A stretch of DNA of 64,000 nucleotides from Desulfolinea sp050305405 (GCA_050305405.1 JBNLFG010000010.1:139035-203034), one strand, 5' to 3'. Shown: positions 43,078 through 51,652, counted from the stretch's first letter. The notes: generated from the letters alone by a model not told the origin. Numbers and translations: made by a program.

Positions 43078-44217
43078 ATGAAAAAAAACATATCCCAGAT
43101 CATTGCCTATTACAGCGTCTACTGGATTTTGGGCGCGGTTGTTGCTTCACTGGGCCCGAGCCTGCTGGCGCTTTCGGAAAACGTTGGTGTGACGGTTGGG
43201 GCGATCAGCATTTTGTTTACCGCACGTTCGTTTGGCTATTTAACTGGCTCGCTTTTGGCGGGCTATCTTTTTGACCGTTTTCACGGTCACCGTGTTCTGA
43301 CGATGATGCTCTTGAGCGCGGCATTGGCATTGGCGAGTGTGCCGAATATGCAGATCATGGCGCTGCTCTCCTTCGTCTTTTTCGTGCTGGGTGTGATGCA
43401 GGGTGGTTTGGATGTCGGCTCAAATACCTTGCTCGTGCGCGCCCAACCGCCCAAGCTCGCTGCTTATCTAAACGGCTTGTTCTTTTTTGCAGGGGTGGGC
43501 AGCTTTATTGTCCCGATTTATTTTGGCAAAGTTTCGCTGCTGTGGGGGTATCGCGGCATGGCGCTGGCAATGTTGCCAATTGCGCTCTGGGTTTTCTTCA
43601 CGGCCTCTCCTGCAATCCCGCCGCGTGCCGATAAAAGTGAAGCACGCCTGACCAATCTCCCGCTTTTCATCGCCTTTGCGGCGCTGGCATTCATCTACAT
43701 CGGCGCGGAAGTGACTTACGGTGGCTGGCTTTTCACCTTCTTCGCCAGCAGCGGTCTCGGCAGCGAGGATGCCGCCTATACGCTCAATTCGCTCTTTTGG
43801 GTGGCGGTCATGGTTGGACGTTTGCTCGCCATCCCTGTCGCGGCGCGCTTCAAACTGAGCCGGATCATCATCGGATATCTATTCGGTGCGGTCGTCAGTG
43901 CAGGCGTGCTTTACTTCCTCCGTGACCATGCCCTCGCGGTCTGGATCGGCTCGTTGGGGATGGGTCTCAGCGTCGCCGCGCTTTTCCCCTCCACCTTTAC
44001 CTTTATTCAACAGAACATGAAACTTTCCGGGAAATTGACAGGGAGGGTCTGGGCTGCGGGGAGTCTCGGTGCGATGACCCTGCCGTGGCTGATCGGACAG
44101 CAGATTGACCGAGACGGCCCCGCCTCGATGATGACAACCATGTTAATGGTTTGGATCGTAGCTCTGGGCATCTTCCTCTTCGCCCTGCGCTCGCGCCCTA
44201 AGCTTGTTACCGTTTAA
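43078..44217 (+). CDS. MFS transporter
   Basis: A 379-residue membrane protein with about 12 hydrophobic helices. The family loop GYLFDRFHGHRVLT lies between helices 2 and 3. The first helix is IIAYYSVYWILGAVVASL and a late pair is LGIFLFALRSRP. It resembles the FucP/fosmidomycin-type sugar or drug MFS branch; the substrate is unknown. The ATG at 43078 follows a weak GGTGG; the preceding in-frame TTG is unlikely. Confidence 0.87.
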   Translation: MKKNISQIIAYYSVYWILGAVVASLGPSLLALSENVGVTVGAISILFTARSFGYLTGSLLAGYLFDRFHGHRVLTMMLLSAALALASVPNMQIMALLSFVFFVLGVMQGGLDVGSNTLLVRAQPPKLAAYLNGLFFFAGVGSFIVPIYFGKVSLLWGYRGMALAMLPIALWVFFTASPAIPPRADKSEARLTNLPLFIAFAALAFIYIGAEVTYGGWLFTFFASSGLGSEDAAYTLNSLFWVAVMVGRLLAIPVAARFKLSRIIIGYLFGAVVSAGVLYFLRDHALAVWIGSLGMGLSVAALFPSTFTFIQQNMKLSGKLTGRVWAAGSLGAMTLPWLIGQQIDRDGPASMMTTMLMVWIVALGIFLFALRSRPKLVTV

Positions 44218-44240
44218 TGGGCGTTATCGGCAGATTATGC

Positions 44241-44279
44241 GATAGACTACAAAAGTCTCAAAAACTTTTGTAGTCTATC
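44241..44279. repeat. Perfect 16-bp hairpin
   Basis: GATAGACTACAAAAGT (44241-44256) with ACTTTTGTAGTCTATC (44264-44279), loop CTCAAAA. A related hairpin with the same CAAAAGTCTCAAA core is at 51620-51652. It could act as a terminator for the MFS gene. Confidence 0.7.
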
Positions 44280-44356
44280 TGTACAAAAGCGTATAAAATA
44301 GTCCCGGCTTGTGATATAGTCCAGACGAAATTTATATCTCCACTCAGGATAAATCT

Positions 44357-45073
44357 ATGAAGAAATGGCTGCTTTCCCCTCCCTCCCTTGATGATTTTCT
44401 GCGTCTCTTGCGCGCGTGGAAGTTTTGGTTATTAGGCTCTGTGCTGGGCGCGTTGATTGGCGCGGCAATTTACTATCTCTTCCCGCCGATGTATCGAGTA
44501 CAGGCGACTGTGGTCGTCGATTTCAACATCGAAGAGTCGTGGACCTATGGCGATGATCGTGGCGTTTACTACTATCTCGAACGCGAGGCGCGCAAGTTGG
44601 TGGAACTCGCCTGGGCGGATGAAACGGTATCTGCTGTGGGTGAGGCATTCCCCGATTTAACGGTAGCAGATTTACGCGGCGAGCGTCTCCATCTATCCCA
44701 GCCCGAAGATGGCGGTTGGCACTTCTATGCCGATGATCCTGATCCCGCCCGCGCGGAGGAGATGGTCGCTGTGTGGGTGGAGAGTTTTACAGAGCAGGCG
44801 CGCGAGGGCGCGGTAAATGCGACCGCCTTGAAGGCGATCATGACTGCGCTTGAGAATGGCGACACGGCGCTTGCCGATGTGGAAGATGATCTGGCGCGTT
44901 TGGAAGCGGGGAGCTTGGGCATCTCATCGTATGTGGAGGTTTCTCCCAACCAGACTGAAAATTTGCGCATGGGACGTCGCAATTCGCTCGGAGAATACGT
45001 CCTTTTGGGTGCGGTGACGATATTGCTGGTGGCGGCTTTGGCTATTTTGCTAACAGGGACGAGCGATGCGTAG
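44357..45073 (+). CDS. Wzz-like chain-length/polysaccharide co-polymerase
   Basis: A 238-residue inner-membrane protein. Two helices, at about 23-45 (FWLLGSVLGALIGAAIYYLF, followed by PPMYRVQA, the Wzz signature) and about 212-232 (LGEYVLLGAVTILLVAALAI), flank an acidic periplasmic domain. It lacks a tyrosine-kinase domain. It overlaps the next gene (O-antigen-ligase-like) by eight bases. Confidence 0.85.
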   Translation: MKKWLLSPPSLDDFLRLLRAWKFWLLGSVLGALIGAAIYYLFPPMYRVQATVVVDFNIEESWTYGDDRGVYYYLEREARKLVELAWADETVSAVGEAFPDLTVADLRGERLHLSQPEDGGWHFYADDPDPARAEEMVAVWVESFTEQAREGAVNATALKAIMTALENGDTALADVEDDLARLEAGSLGISSYVEVSPNQTENLRMGRRNSLGEYVLLGAVTILLVAALAILLTGTSDA

Positions 45074-46571
45074 CTCTGTTCGATTCAGTATGGAAAAACT
45101 CGCGCGGGTTTTATGGGGACTAGTATTGTTGACCCTGCCAGTGACAAGTTTTCGTTATTTCCCACTTCTGGGGAAACATACCTATGTGCGCCCGCTGGCG
45201 TTTTATCCGCTTGCTCTGCTGTATTTGGTGTTGGCGCTGCGCCTGTTACGCAAAGAGATCAAGCTGCCGTGGAGCAATGCGCTGATCCCGTTTTTTGTCT
45301 TTTTGCTGGTTGCTCTTCTCACGACGGCAGCCGGAGCATTTTTGGCGCCTGTTGAACTGCGTGGAAATGACTACTGGGGACGTGCACTGCGCACGTTGTT
45401 AACGTTCATCATTGGCCTGTCATTCTTCGTGGCTGCCTTATGGATGAATCGTGATAGCGATGATTTGCGTCATTCTCTGCTTTGGCTCTATGCCGGTTTG
45501 GGACTGACAATACTTTGGTCTGGGGTGCAGGCGTTGTCCTTTTATACGCCTTTATTGAGCAAGGCGCAGGTTTCTGAATGGCAGTTGCTTTTCTCAATGC
45601 GCGGTATCCCCAAGATTAAGCGGGTTTCCGGCTTTGCTTTTGAAGCTTCCTGGCTGGCGGGGCAGATCGCGACTCTTTACTTGCCTTGGCTGGTGGCATC
45701 GCTTTTGCTTCGCTTCCGTGCGACGAAGTTCCGCTGGCTGGAGCCTTTGCTTTTGCTAGCCTCTGTCTTGATACTTCTCCTGACCTACTCGCGCGGCGGT
45801 TTGTTGATGGCGCTCGCGGCGACAGGCTTAACCTTTCTTGTCGCAGGTCGGAAGGATATTCAGCGTGTTTGGCAGTGGTTTGCGCATCCTATTCGTAACG
45901 TAAAGGATGACGCCAAATCCTTCGATATAAAAGCGCTAGGATTGCGTGTGGGTATCGTATTCCTTTTTATTGGCACGCTTTGGGGTGGAGGTGTATTGCT
46001 TTCTCAACGGAATTATTTCAGCAGCATCTGGACTGGGATTGCCCAGGCAGATGACTTTGCCGATTACTTTATTAAAGCCAAAGCTGGCGGGCGCGTGAGC
46101 TATCTGTGGTCAGCTGTGCAGGTCTTTTTACAACATCCGGTCTTGGGTACAGGATTTGGAGGCAGTGGTTTCCATCTTTTTCAAAACTTACCCGATTGGT
46201 CACTCTCAAATGTCCCTGAAATTACCGAGCAGCTTGCTTTTGATAGCGGCATATACCCTAACCCGAAAAATCTCTATCTGCGCCTGCTTGCCGAGAATGG
46301 TCTCTTTGGCTTTATGACTTTCGTCAGCTTTTTGCTTGCCATCCTTGCACAGAGTGTTGATGCATTGCGCCATGATAGACTGAAAGTGGCTGGCGTTGCG
46401 GGCCTTTTCTCGTGGGTAGCGATCTTGATCTACTACTTCATGCAAGATTCCTTTGCGATGGCCGAATTGTGGGTGAACTTTGGTATTATTTTGGGGCTAA
46501 CATCTACCCTCACCCCCAGCCCCTCTGGAAAAGAAACCGCTTTGCGTCCCAAAGGGCGAGGGGAGTCATAG
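45066..46571 (+). CDS. O-antigen ligase/polymerase-like membrane protein (Wzy/WaaL)
   Basis: A 501-residue protein with about 10-12 membrane helices. A large loop (about 320-400) includes VSYLWSAVQVFLQHPVLGTG, FGGSGFHLF and YPNPKNLYLRLLAENGLFGF, the Wzy_C-type signature with a conserved His/Arg region. It is probably involved in assembling an exopolysaccharide or O-antigen with the Wzz-like protein before it (eight-base overlap). Confidence 0.87.
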   Translation: MRSSVRFSMEKLARVLWGLVLLTLPVTSFRYFPLLGKHTYVRPLAFYPLALLYLVLALRLLRKEIKLPWSNALIPFFVFLLVALLTTAAGAFLAPVELRGNDYWGRALRTLLTFIIGLSFFVAALWMNRDSDDLRHSLLWLYAGLGLTILWSGVQALSFYTPLLSKAQVSEWQLLFSMRGIPKIKRVSGFAFEASWLAGQIATLYLPWLVASLLLRFRATKFRWLEPLLLLASVLILLLTYSRGGLLMALAATGLTFLVAGRKDIQRVWQWFAHPIRNVKDDAKSFDIKALGLRVGIVFLFIGTLWGGGVLLSQRNYFSSIWTGIAQADDFADYFIKAKAGGRVSYLWSAVQVFLQHPVLGTGFGGSGFHLFQNLPDWSLSNVPEITEQLAFDSGIYPNPKNLYLRLLAENGLFGFMTFVSFLLAILAQSVDALRHDRLKVAGVAGLFSWVAILIYYFMQDSFAMAELWVNFGIILGLTSTLTPSPSGKETALRPKGRGES

Positions 46572-46578
46572 GAGTATT

Positions 46579-47310
46579 ATGATCGTTCTTTCCGTAGGGA
46601 TGCCGCGCGCAGGGTCGGGCTGGCACTACAACATCATCCACGATTTGATGGAAGTTGCGGGCTATGACGATGCTCGCGAGATCCGTGAAAAATATCATCT
46701 GCAAAAGATTTTGACCGAAGTGAACGTCAATATCGGTGTATTGTCGTTACGCCGTTTGGGGATGGTGATGATCCCTGCGTTAATGGGGCGGGATTTCGTG
46801 CTCAAGGCGCATGCCGGCCCCACAATTTGGTCGCGGACGCTCGCCACCCTCGGCTTGCTACGGATTGTCTACATCTACCGCGACCCACGCGATGCGATGC
46901 TCTCGGCGTACGAATATGGTCGCCGTACCGCTGAACAGGGACGCCCGAATTTCTTTGCAAAGTACGATACTTTTGAGAAGACGCTTGACTTTATGGCAGA
47001 CTACGTCGATGTATGGGACGCATGGATGAGCGAGAAGCGCGTTCTCGTGGCACGTTACGAAGACCTGTTGATGAACTACGACGCTGAGATCGAACGTCTG
47101 CTTGACTATCTTGGTCTGGATGCAGGAGATGATGCCGTTCAGGGTGTGGTAGAGAATTATCGCCCCGGTAAAGCAGATGCGGGGCAACAAGGCTTGCATT
47201 TCTTTAAAGGGAAAATTGGTCGGTACAAAGAGAAGTATACAAACGATCAGCAAGCCGAAATGCGGGAACGGTTCGGCGCTGCGTTACAAAAGATGGGGTA
47301 CGAAATCTAA
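46579..47310 (+). CDS. PAPS-dependent sulfotransferase-like protein
   Basis: A 243-residue P-loop sulfotransferase-fold protein. The 5' phosphosulfate loop is VGMPRAGSGWHYNI (about 6-19) and the 3' phosphate motif VYIYRDPRDAMLSAYEYG (about 94-111). It transfers sulfate from PAPS to an acceptor. Its position just after the Wzz/Wzy pair suggests a sulfated glycan (inference). It starts 8 bp after the ligase stop, with AGGAG upstream. Confidence 0.85.
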   Translation: MIVLSVGMPRAGSGWHYNIIHDLMEVAGYDDAREIREKYHLQKILTEVNVNIGVLSLRRLGMVMIPALMGRDFVLKAHAGPTIWSRTLATLGLLRIVYIYRDPRDAMLSAYEYGRRTAEQGRPNFFAKYDTFEKTLDFMADYVDVWDAWMSEKRVLVARYEDLLMNYDAEIERLLDYLGLDAGDDAVQGVVENYRPGKADAGQQGLHFFKGKIGRYKEKYTNDQQAEMRERFGAALQKMGYEI

Positions 47311-47393
47311 CGTGTGGATGCAGCGCAGTTCTTAATCTGAAAATGAAATGAGACTTTTCTTACGAAGGGATAGTTTTCGGGTATCATAGAGCC

Positions 47394-49124
47394 ATGCGAA
47401 AATTTGACTCACCTTATATTGCTGACTGGTTTGCAATTTCGTTGCGCTGGTTTATGCTTTTTGCTTTTGGGGCGACGGTGCTTCAAAACAGCAGCTTTTT
47501 TTCGCTTCTCCCGCTTTTCGCATTAGTGTTGTGGAATTTGATTTTGAGTATGATGGCGGGATTAAATACACGCTTTGCTAATCATCGCCCTTTGGTGATA
47601 GGCGTTGACTTATTGTTTGCGAGTTTGCTCTTTTGGTTGCAAGGCGGTTTTATGGGGGCATTTTACGGGATTGCAATTTTACCGATTTTGAGTGGAGCAA
47701 TCTATTATGAAGTTTTAGGTGGTTTGCTGGCTGGGGCAGTGATGGCTGCTGTTGAACTGCTTTTTACCTACTTTGCTGGCGGACTTGTCTTTGGCGGCAT
47801 TGCGGCAGGGGTAACGCTCTTTTTGGGTTTGCTCTTTGGATTTTTGAGCAATCGTATGATTAACACCTTGCGTAAAAAGCGTGAAGATGCCCAGGATATT
47901 GCGCGTCAAAAACGCCACATGGAAAACGAGCGTTTGCGCGCGATTTATGAATTAACCTCCACTTTGACTTCAACCTTGAGTTATCGCCATGTGCTTGAAG
48001 CCGCGCTCGATTTGAGTGTAAAGGCGTTGAATCCTGAGATGGAAGATGGTTTCGGGGATCAACTTGTGAGCGCAGTGCTGCTTTTTGTTGGCAACTCACT
48101 GATTGTGAAAAGCTCGCGTCGTTTTACAGGTGCCGACCAGCGCCTGACCTTTGAAGGCGCTGATGGAATTTTAAGCCGCGCTTTTGCAGATGGCGAGCCA
48201 GTGCTAACCCAAAATATAGGCTACGATCCTGAACTTAGTCGTGTAATTGCCTTGCGCTCGTGTACATCGAGTTATTGTTTGCCGCTCCGCACAGGTTTGA
48301 CGGTTTATGGGGCTTTGCTTTTTGCACATCCTGAGCCTGATTATTTCACGCAAGACCGCCGTGATTTGCTGGATGTTGTCAGCAGGCAAGCAGTCATCGC
48401 TATTCAGAATGCGCGTTTGTATCAAGATCTGGTTGAAGAAAAAGAGCGCATGATTGAAGTGCAGGAGGAAGCGCGCAAAAAACTCGCTCGTGATCTGCAC
48501 GATGGCCCGACACAGTCGGTTTCGGCAATTGCGATGCGCATCAATCTCATCCGCATGATGCTGACGAAGGCGCCTGATAAAGTTGAAGGTGAACTGGTAC
48601 GCGTTGAAGAGTTGGCGCGTCGCACCACCAAAGAGATTCGTCACATGCTTTTCACCCTGCGTCCGCTCGTGCTTGAATCGCAGGGCTTACGCGCCGCACT
48701 CGAATCGATGGCCGAAAAAATGGAAGAAACTTACGATCAACGCGTCGAGATTGACGTGGACGATAAAGTCATCGAACAACTGGAAATGGGCAAGCAGGGT
48801 GTGATTTTCTTCATTTCAGAAGAAGCCGTCAACAATGCCCGTAAACATGCCAAAGCCTCACTCATAAAAGTGCGTCTACGTGCTTTGGAACATAGCCTGC
48901 TCCTGTTAGAGATCAAAGATAACGGTGTTGGCTTTGATGTGCAGGCTGTCAATACAAATTATGAACAACGCGGCTCATTGGGAATGGTTAATCTCAAAGA
49001 ACGTACCGAGTTGATTAATGGCTTGCTCCATCTTGATTCTGCGCCAAATAAGGGGACAAGTGTGCAGGTTTATATCCCTCTCTCCGAAGACGCTGCCGAC
49101 CGTCTTCACCGCTCGAAAAAATAA
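47394..49124 (+). CDS. Sensor histidine kinase (HisKA_3 type)
   Basis: A 576-residue kinase. Residues 1-165 hold about five or six hydrophobic helices (membrane sensor). A GAF-like domain lies at about 185-345, then the dimerisation/phosphoacceptor helix EEARKKLARDLHDGPTQSVS (about 355-374; His in LHDG) and an HATPase_c domain (EEAVNNARKHAKAS; LEIKDNGVGFD; RGSLGMVNLKERTE). HisKA_3 kinases pair with NarL/LuxR-type regulators, and none is adjacent. A TATCAT at 47382-47387 lies only six bases before the ATG, so a leaderless transcript is possible. Confidence 0.9.
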   Translation: MRKFDSPYIADWFAISLRWFMLFAFGATVLQNSSFFSLLPLFALVLWNLILSMMAGLNTRFANHRPLVIGVDLLFASLLFWLQGGFMGAFYGIAILPILSGAIYYEVLGGLLAGAVMAAVELLFTYFAGGLVFGGIAAGVTLFLGLLFGFLSNRMINTLRKKREDAQDIARQKRHMENERLRAIYELTSTLTSTLSYRHVLEAALDLSVKALNPEMEDGFGDQLVSAVLLFVGNSLIVKSSRRFTGADQRLTFEGADGILSRAFADGEPVLTQNIGYDPELSRVIALRSCTSSYCLPLRTGLTVYGALLFAHPEPDYFTQDRRDLLDVVSRQAVIAIQNARLYQDLVEEKERMIEVQEEARKKLARDLHDGPTQSVSAIAMRINLIRMMLTKAPDKVEGELVRVEELARRTTKEIRHMLFTLRPLVLESQGLRAALESMAEKMEETYDQRVEIDVDDKVIEQLEMGKQGVIFFISEEAVNNARKHAKASLIKVRLRALEHSLLLLEIKDNGVGFDVQAVNTNYEQRGSLGMVNLKERTELINGLLHLDSAPNKGTSVQVYIPLSEDAADRLHRSKK

Positions 49125-49140
49125 TAGAAAGGTTCACTTA

Positions 49141-49902
49141 ATGCCAAGCGCAGACGGTCTCTATTACTTCTCTCACCAGGCAGACGATCCTGAAAGTCCG
49201 CCCATTCTGCTTATTCACGGCGCAGGTGGTTCCCACCTTTACTGGCCGCCTGATATTCGACGCCTAAATGGCTTTCGTGTCATCGCGCTTGATCTCCCCG
49301 GCCACGGAAAATCGGAAGGCATCGGGCGCCAAAGTATCCGTGATTATGTAGATGCCGTCCAGGGTTTTATGGATGCGATTGACATGCCCGCCGCCGTCAT
49401 CGTTGGACACTCGATGGGCAGCGCCATTGCCCTTCAGCTTGCGCTGGACGCTCCTGACCGTGTGCTTGCTCTCGTTATGGTGGCAGGAGGCAGCCGTTTG
49501 CGCGTGGCTCCGTCAATTCTTGAAAACGCAGCCAACCCTGCAACATTCCCTCTTGCGGTAAAAACGATCAACGACTGGGCCTTTGGCGCTGGTGCAGACC
49601 CCCATCTGCGCGAACTCGCTTCCCAGCGTATGGAAAAAGAGACACGTCCCACCGTCCTGCATGGCGACTTCCTTGCCTGTAACGACTTCGATGTCAGCGA
49701 GCGCTTGGACGAAGTCAAGAAACCGACTTTGCTTCTCTGCGGCACAGCAGATAAAATGACCCCGCTCAAATATTCACATGCTTTGCACGAAGAGATCAAA
49801 GGCTCCGAACTAGTCGAGATCGAAGGCGCCGGTCACATGCTCATGATCGAAAAATCACACGAAGTAGCTCAGGCGCTCGAAGACTTTATCGACAAACTTT
49901 AG
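49141..49902 (+). CDS. Alpha/beta hydrolase
   Basis: A 253-residue hydrolase. The oxyanion segment is LLIHGAGGSHLYW (about 23-35). The nucleophile elbow VIVGHSMGSAIAL (about 86-98) carries Ser. The late LLLCGTADKMTP holds the Asp and GAGHMLMIEKSHE the His. Substrate unknown. ATG at 49141 with AAAGG upstream. The terminator at 49906 follows. Confidence 0.9.
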   Translation: MPSADGLYYFSHQADDPESPPILLIHGAGGSHLYWPPDIRRLNGFRVIALDLPGHGKSEGIGRQSIRDYVDAVQGFMDAIDMPAAVIVGHSMGSAIALQLALDAPDRVLALVMVAGGSRLRVAPSILENAANPATFPLAVKTINDWAFGAGADPHLRELASQRMEKETRPTVLHGDFLACNDFDVSERLDEVKKPTLLLCGTADKMTPLKYSHALHEEIKGSELVEIEGAGHMLMIEKSHEVAQALEDFIDKL

Positions 49903-49905
49903 AAA

Positions 49906-49936
49906 AAATCCCCGCTCATCAAAGAGCGGGGATTTT
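49906..49936. terminator. Bidirectional terminator
   Basis: AAATCCCCGCTC (49906-49917) with GAGCGGGGATTT (49924-49935), loop ATCAAA, with A and T runs on either side. It lies between the convergent hydrolase and LysW-like genes. Confidence 0.88.
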
Positions 49937-49951
49937 ATTTAGCGATAAGAT

Positions 49952-50167
49952 TTAAAAATCATCGTCGTCAAAATCGACATCATCATCGTAGTCTTCGTAC
50001 TCGTCTGCCCAATCCAACTCGATTGGTGAGAGACCGATCACTTCCAACTCCGCTACACATTCAGGACAAGTTTTCTTCTGCCCTAAAAAGGGTGCCTTCG
50101 TAAATACGACATTCGCATCGCATTCAGGGCAGGCGCCGATTACGGGCTTCTTCTTAGAAGTCGTCAT
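49952..50167 (-). CDS. LysW-like zinc-ribbon mini-protein 2 with acidic tail
   Basis: A 71-residue protein. Residues about 13-16 (CPEC) and 34-37 (CPEC) form a zinc ribbon like LysW; the following AELEVIGLSPIELDW corresponds to the LysW beta-strand region. The tail is a run of Asp/Glu/Tyr (DEYEDYDDDVDFDDDDF) instead of EDWGE, ending in Phe. Start: ATG at 50167, with AAGGA seven bases before it, inside the end of the upstream paralogue, overlapping it by 14 bases, so translation is coupled. Its role is unknown; a carrier or adaptor function is suggested by homology. Confidence 0.75.
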   Translation of the reverse strand: MTTSKKKPVIGACPECDANVVFTKAPFLGQKKTCPECVAELEVIGLSPIELDWADEYEDYDDDVDFDDDDF

Positions 50168-50348
50168 CGTCATATCCTTCATCGTCGTCGTCATACTCGT
50201 ATTCATCAGCGGGCCAATCAAGCTCGAGCGGTTCGAGCCAAACAACCTCGAGACGCGCATCACATTTTGGGCAGGTTACAATATCACCCAGACGAGGATT
50301 ATTTCCCGTACTGACCATTTCCTGACAAGAAACGCAGCTTGCTTTCAT
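50154..50348 (-). CDS. LysW-like zinc-ribbon mini-protein 1 with acidic tail
   Basis: A 64-residue protein starting MKASCVSCQEM. The ribbon uses CVSC (residues 5-8) and CPKC (26-29), followed by ARLEVVWLEPLELDWP, close to LysW. The tail is an Asp/Glu/Tyr run ending DDDDF. Genuine LysW ends in Glu, the attachment residue; this ends in Phe, so it cannot carry substrate in the same way unless the tail is trimmed. The ATG at 50348 has GGAGG upstream; a longer start at 50420 would translate through a hairpin. It shares 14 bases with paralogue 2. Confidence 0.75.
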   Translation of the reverse strand: MKASCVSCQEMVSTGNNPRLGDIVTCPKCDARLEVVWLEPLELDWPADEYEYDDDDEGYDDDDF

Positions 50349-50376
50349 TGCAAAAGAGCCTCCAAAGCAAAACAAA

Positions 50377-50422
50377 AAATGAGAGTGAACAAAGCCTCGT
50401 GGCTTTGACTTAGCTCTCATTT
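50377..50422 (-). terminator. Terminator/attenuator before the LysW-like pair
   Basis: Read on the minus strand: AAATGAGAG (50422-50414), inner stem CAAAGCC / GGCTTTG with loop ACGA, then CTCTCATTT (50385-50377) and a T-rich run. It ends about 30 bp before the LysW-like ATG with no promoter in between, so it either ends the response-regulator transcript with read-through or acts as an attenuator for the pair. Confidence 0.65.
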
Positions 50423-50512
50423 TACGGGCAGGGCGTATAAATTTTGTTGAAAAAAGCGATTAAAAACTGTACCAAAAGTTCTTTCTTGTATAAAGTTTTT
50501 TACGCCGTAGTT

Positions 50513-51190
50513 CTACGGTTTTAACGTATATCCAGCCCCCGTCACTGTCAAAATATAATGTGGATTCTGCGGGTCTTCCTCGATTTTGCTGCGGAGACGT
50601 TTAATCAGCCCGCGTACGAGATCGCGGCTGCCCTTGCCGCTATACCCCCAAACATATTCGATCACTCGATCGGATGAGAGAGTCTGCCCTGCGTTGACCA
50701 TCAAAATATAGAGTAGACGAAACTCCAATTGCGTCAGGCGTTGGGGTGCTTGGTCTTTGACTTTTACTGTGCGCTCTGATGGCTCCAGGACGATGTCACC
50801 TTTGGTCAGGATAGGCAGGCTGAAAAGCGGCACGCCTGAGACACGCCGCATTAGCGCACGTACCCGTGCAATAAAAACGCGTGTGCTGTATGGGCGGAAG
50901 AGAACTTCGTCCACGCCCGCATCAAGTAGGGCAATATAGCCATCTTCGGTTTTGTACTCGGTCACGACGATGATCGGCGCTGGCGTAAAGGCGCGTAATT
51001 GTTTGATGGCGCTGAGATGTACATCTTGTTTAGGAAAGGTGAGCACGATCAGATCGGCGGTGTTTTCGCGCCAATCGCTGATGACCTTCTCAAAATCCAT
51101 GCTGATACGCACGAAAAAGCCCGCACGTTGTAAACCAAGCCGCAGTGCGGCACTTTCATCGGAGTTGTGGGAAAGTAATAAGGCTTCCAT
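50513..51190 (-). CDS. OmpR-family response regulator with degenerate receiver
   Basis: A 225-residue protein. The receiver-like domain (about 1-110) lacks the key residues: the acidic pair is replaced by SHN, the phosphorylated Asp by Thr (IVLTFPKQ) and the conserved Lys by Arg (VLFRPYS). The C-terminal winged helix is normal (LTQLEFRLLYILMVNAG; YVWGYSGKGSRDLVRGLIKR; ILTVTGAGYTL). It probably binds DNA without phosphorylation. The ATG at 51190 has GAGG five bases upstream. Confidence 0.87.
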   Translation of the reverse strand: MEALLLSHNSDESAALRLGLQRAGFFVRISMDFEKVISDWRENTADLIVLTFPKQDVHLSAIKQLRAFTPAPIIVVTEYKTEDGYIALLDAGVDEVLFRPYSTRVFIARVRALMRRVSGVPLFSLPILTKGDIVLEPSERTVKVKDQAPQRLTQLEFRLLYILMVNAGQTLSSDRVIEYVWGYSGKGSRDLVRGLIKRLRSKIEEDPQNPHYILTVTGAGYTLKP

Positions 51191-51204
51191 CATCACCTCA
51201 TAAA

Positions 51205-51600
51205 CTACTTCGACATGACCTCGCTCTTTTTGAAGCCATATTTTTCATACAGCCCGTGTGCATCGCGTGTGCGCAAGAGTTGGGAATGCTCAGGAATATC
51301 AGGATGTGCCTGAATGAAATTGACGATTTCTTTCCCGATTCCCTTGCCCCGATGCTCTTCTGCGACCATTACATCGGCAATCCACGCAAAGACGGCTTTA
51401 TCAGTGACCACTCTTGCAAAACCGATCAATGCTTCATCGAGAAAGACGCCCACACAAATTGAGTTCTCAATGGTCTTTTCGATCAATTCCAGCGCTCTGT
51501 CTGGCGCCCAATAGGAACCATCCAAAAGCTGCTTGACAGCTTGGGGAGAGAGCTTACTTTTGTCATCGCTAATGAGATAGTTGTGGAATCTTTTTTGCAT
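51205..51600 (-). CDS. GNAT acetyltransferase
   Basis: A 131-residue GCN5-related acetyltransferase. IADVMVAEEHRGKGIGKEIV (about 71-90) is the acetyl-CoA-binding motif, and DAHGLYEKYGFKKSEVM is the C-terminal conserved region. A small soluble enzyme with unknown substrate. It lies 14 bp upstream of the response regulator gene on the same strand, so the two may be cotranscribed. Confidence 0.87.
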   Translation of the reverse strand: MQKRFHNYLISDDKSKLSPQAVKQLLDGSYWAPDRALELIEKTIENSICVGVFLDEALIGFARVVTDKAVFAWIADVMVAEEHRGKGIGKEIVNFIQAHPDIPEHSQLLRTRDAHGLYEKYGFKKSEVMSK

Positions 51601-51619
51601 TTTTTTCTTTCGTACCAGC

Positions 51620-51652
51620 AGATCACAAAAGTCTCAAAGACTTTTATGATCT
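51620..51652. repeat. Hairpin related to that at 44241
   Basis: AGATCACAAAAGTC (51620-51633) with GACTTTTATGATCT (51639-51652), one mismatch. The core CAAAAGTCTCAAA is shared with 44241-44279. It sits directly after rdgB and may end its transcript. Confidence 0.6.

Noticed and set aside
47394..51190. Histidine kinase at 47394 and response regulator at 50513 as a two-component pair
   Set aside because: The kinase is HisKA_3 type, which pairs with NarL-type regulators; the regulator is OmpR type and lacks the phospho-acceptor Asp.
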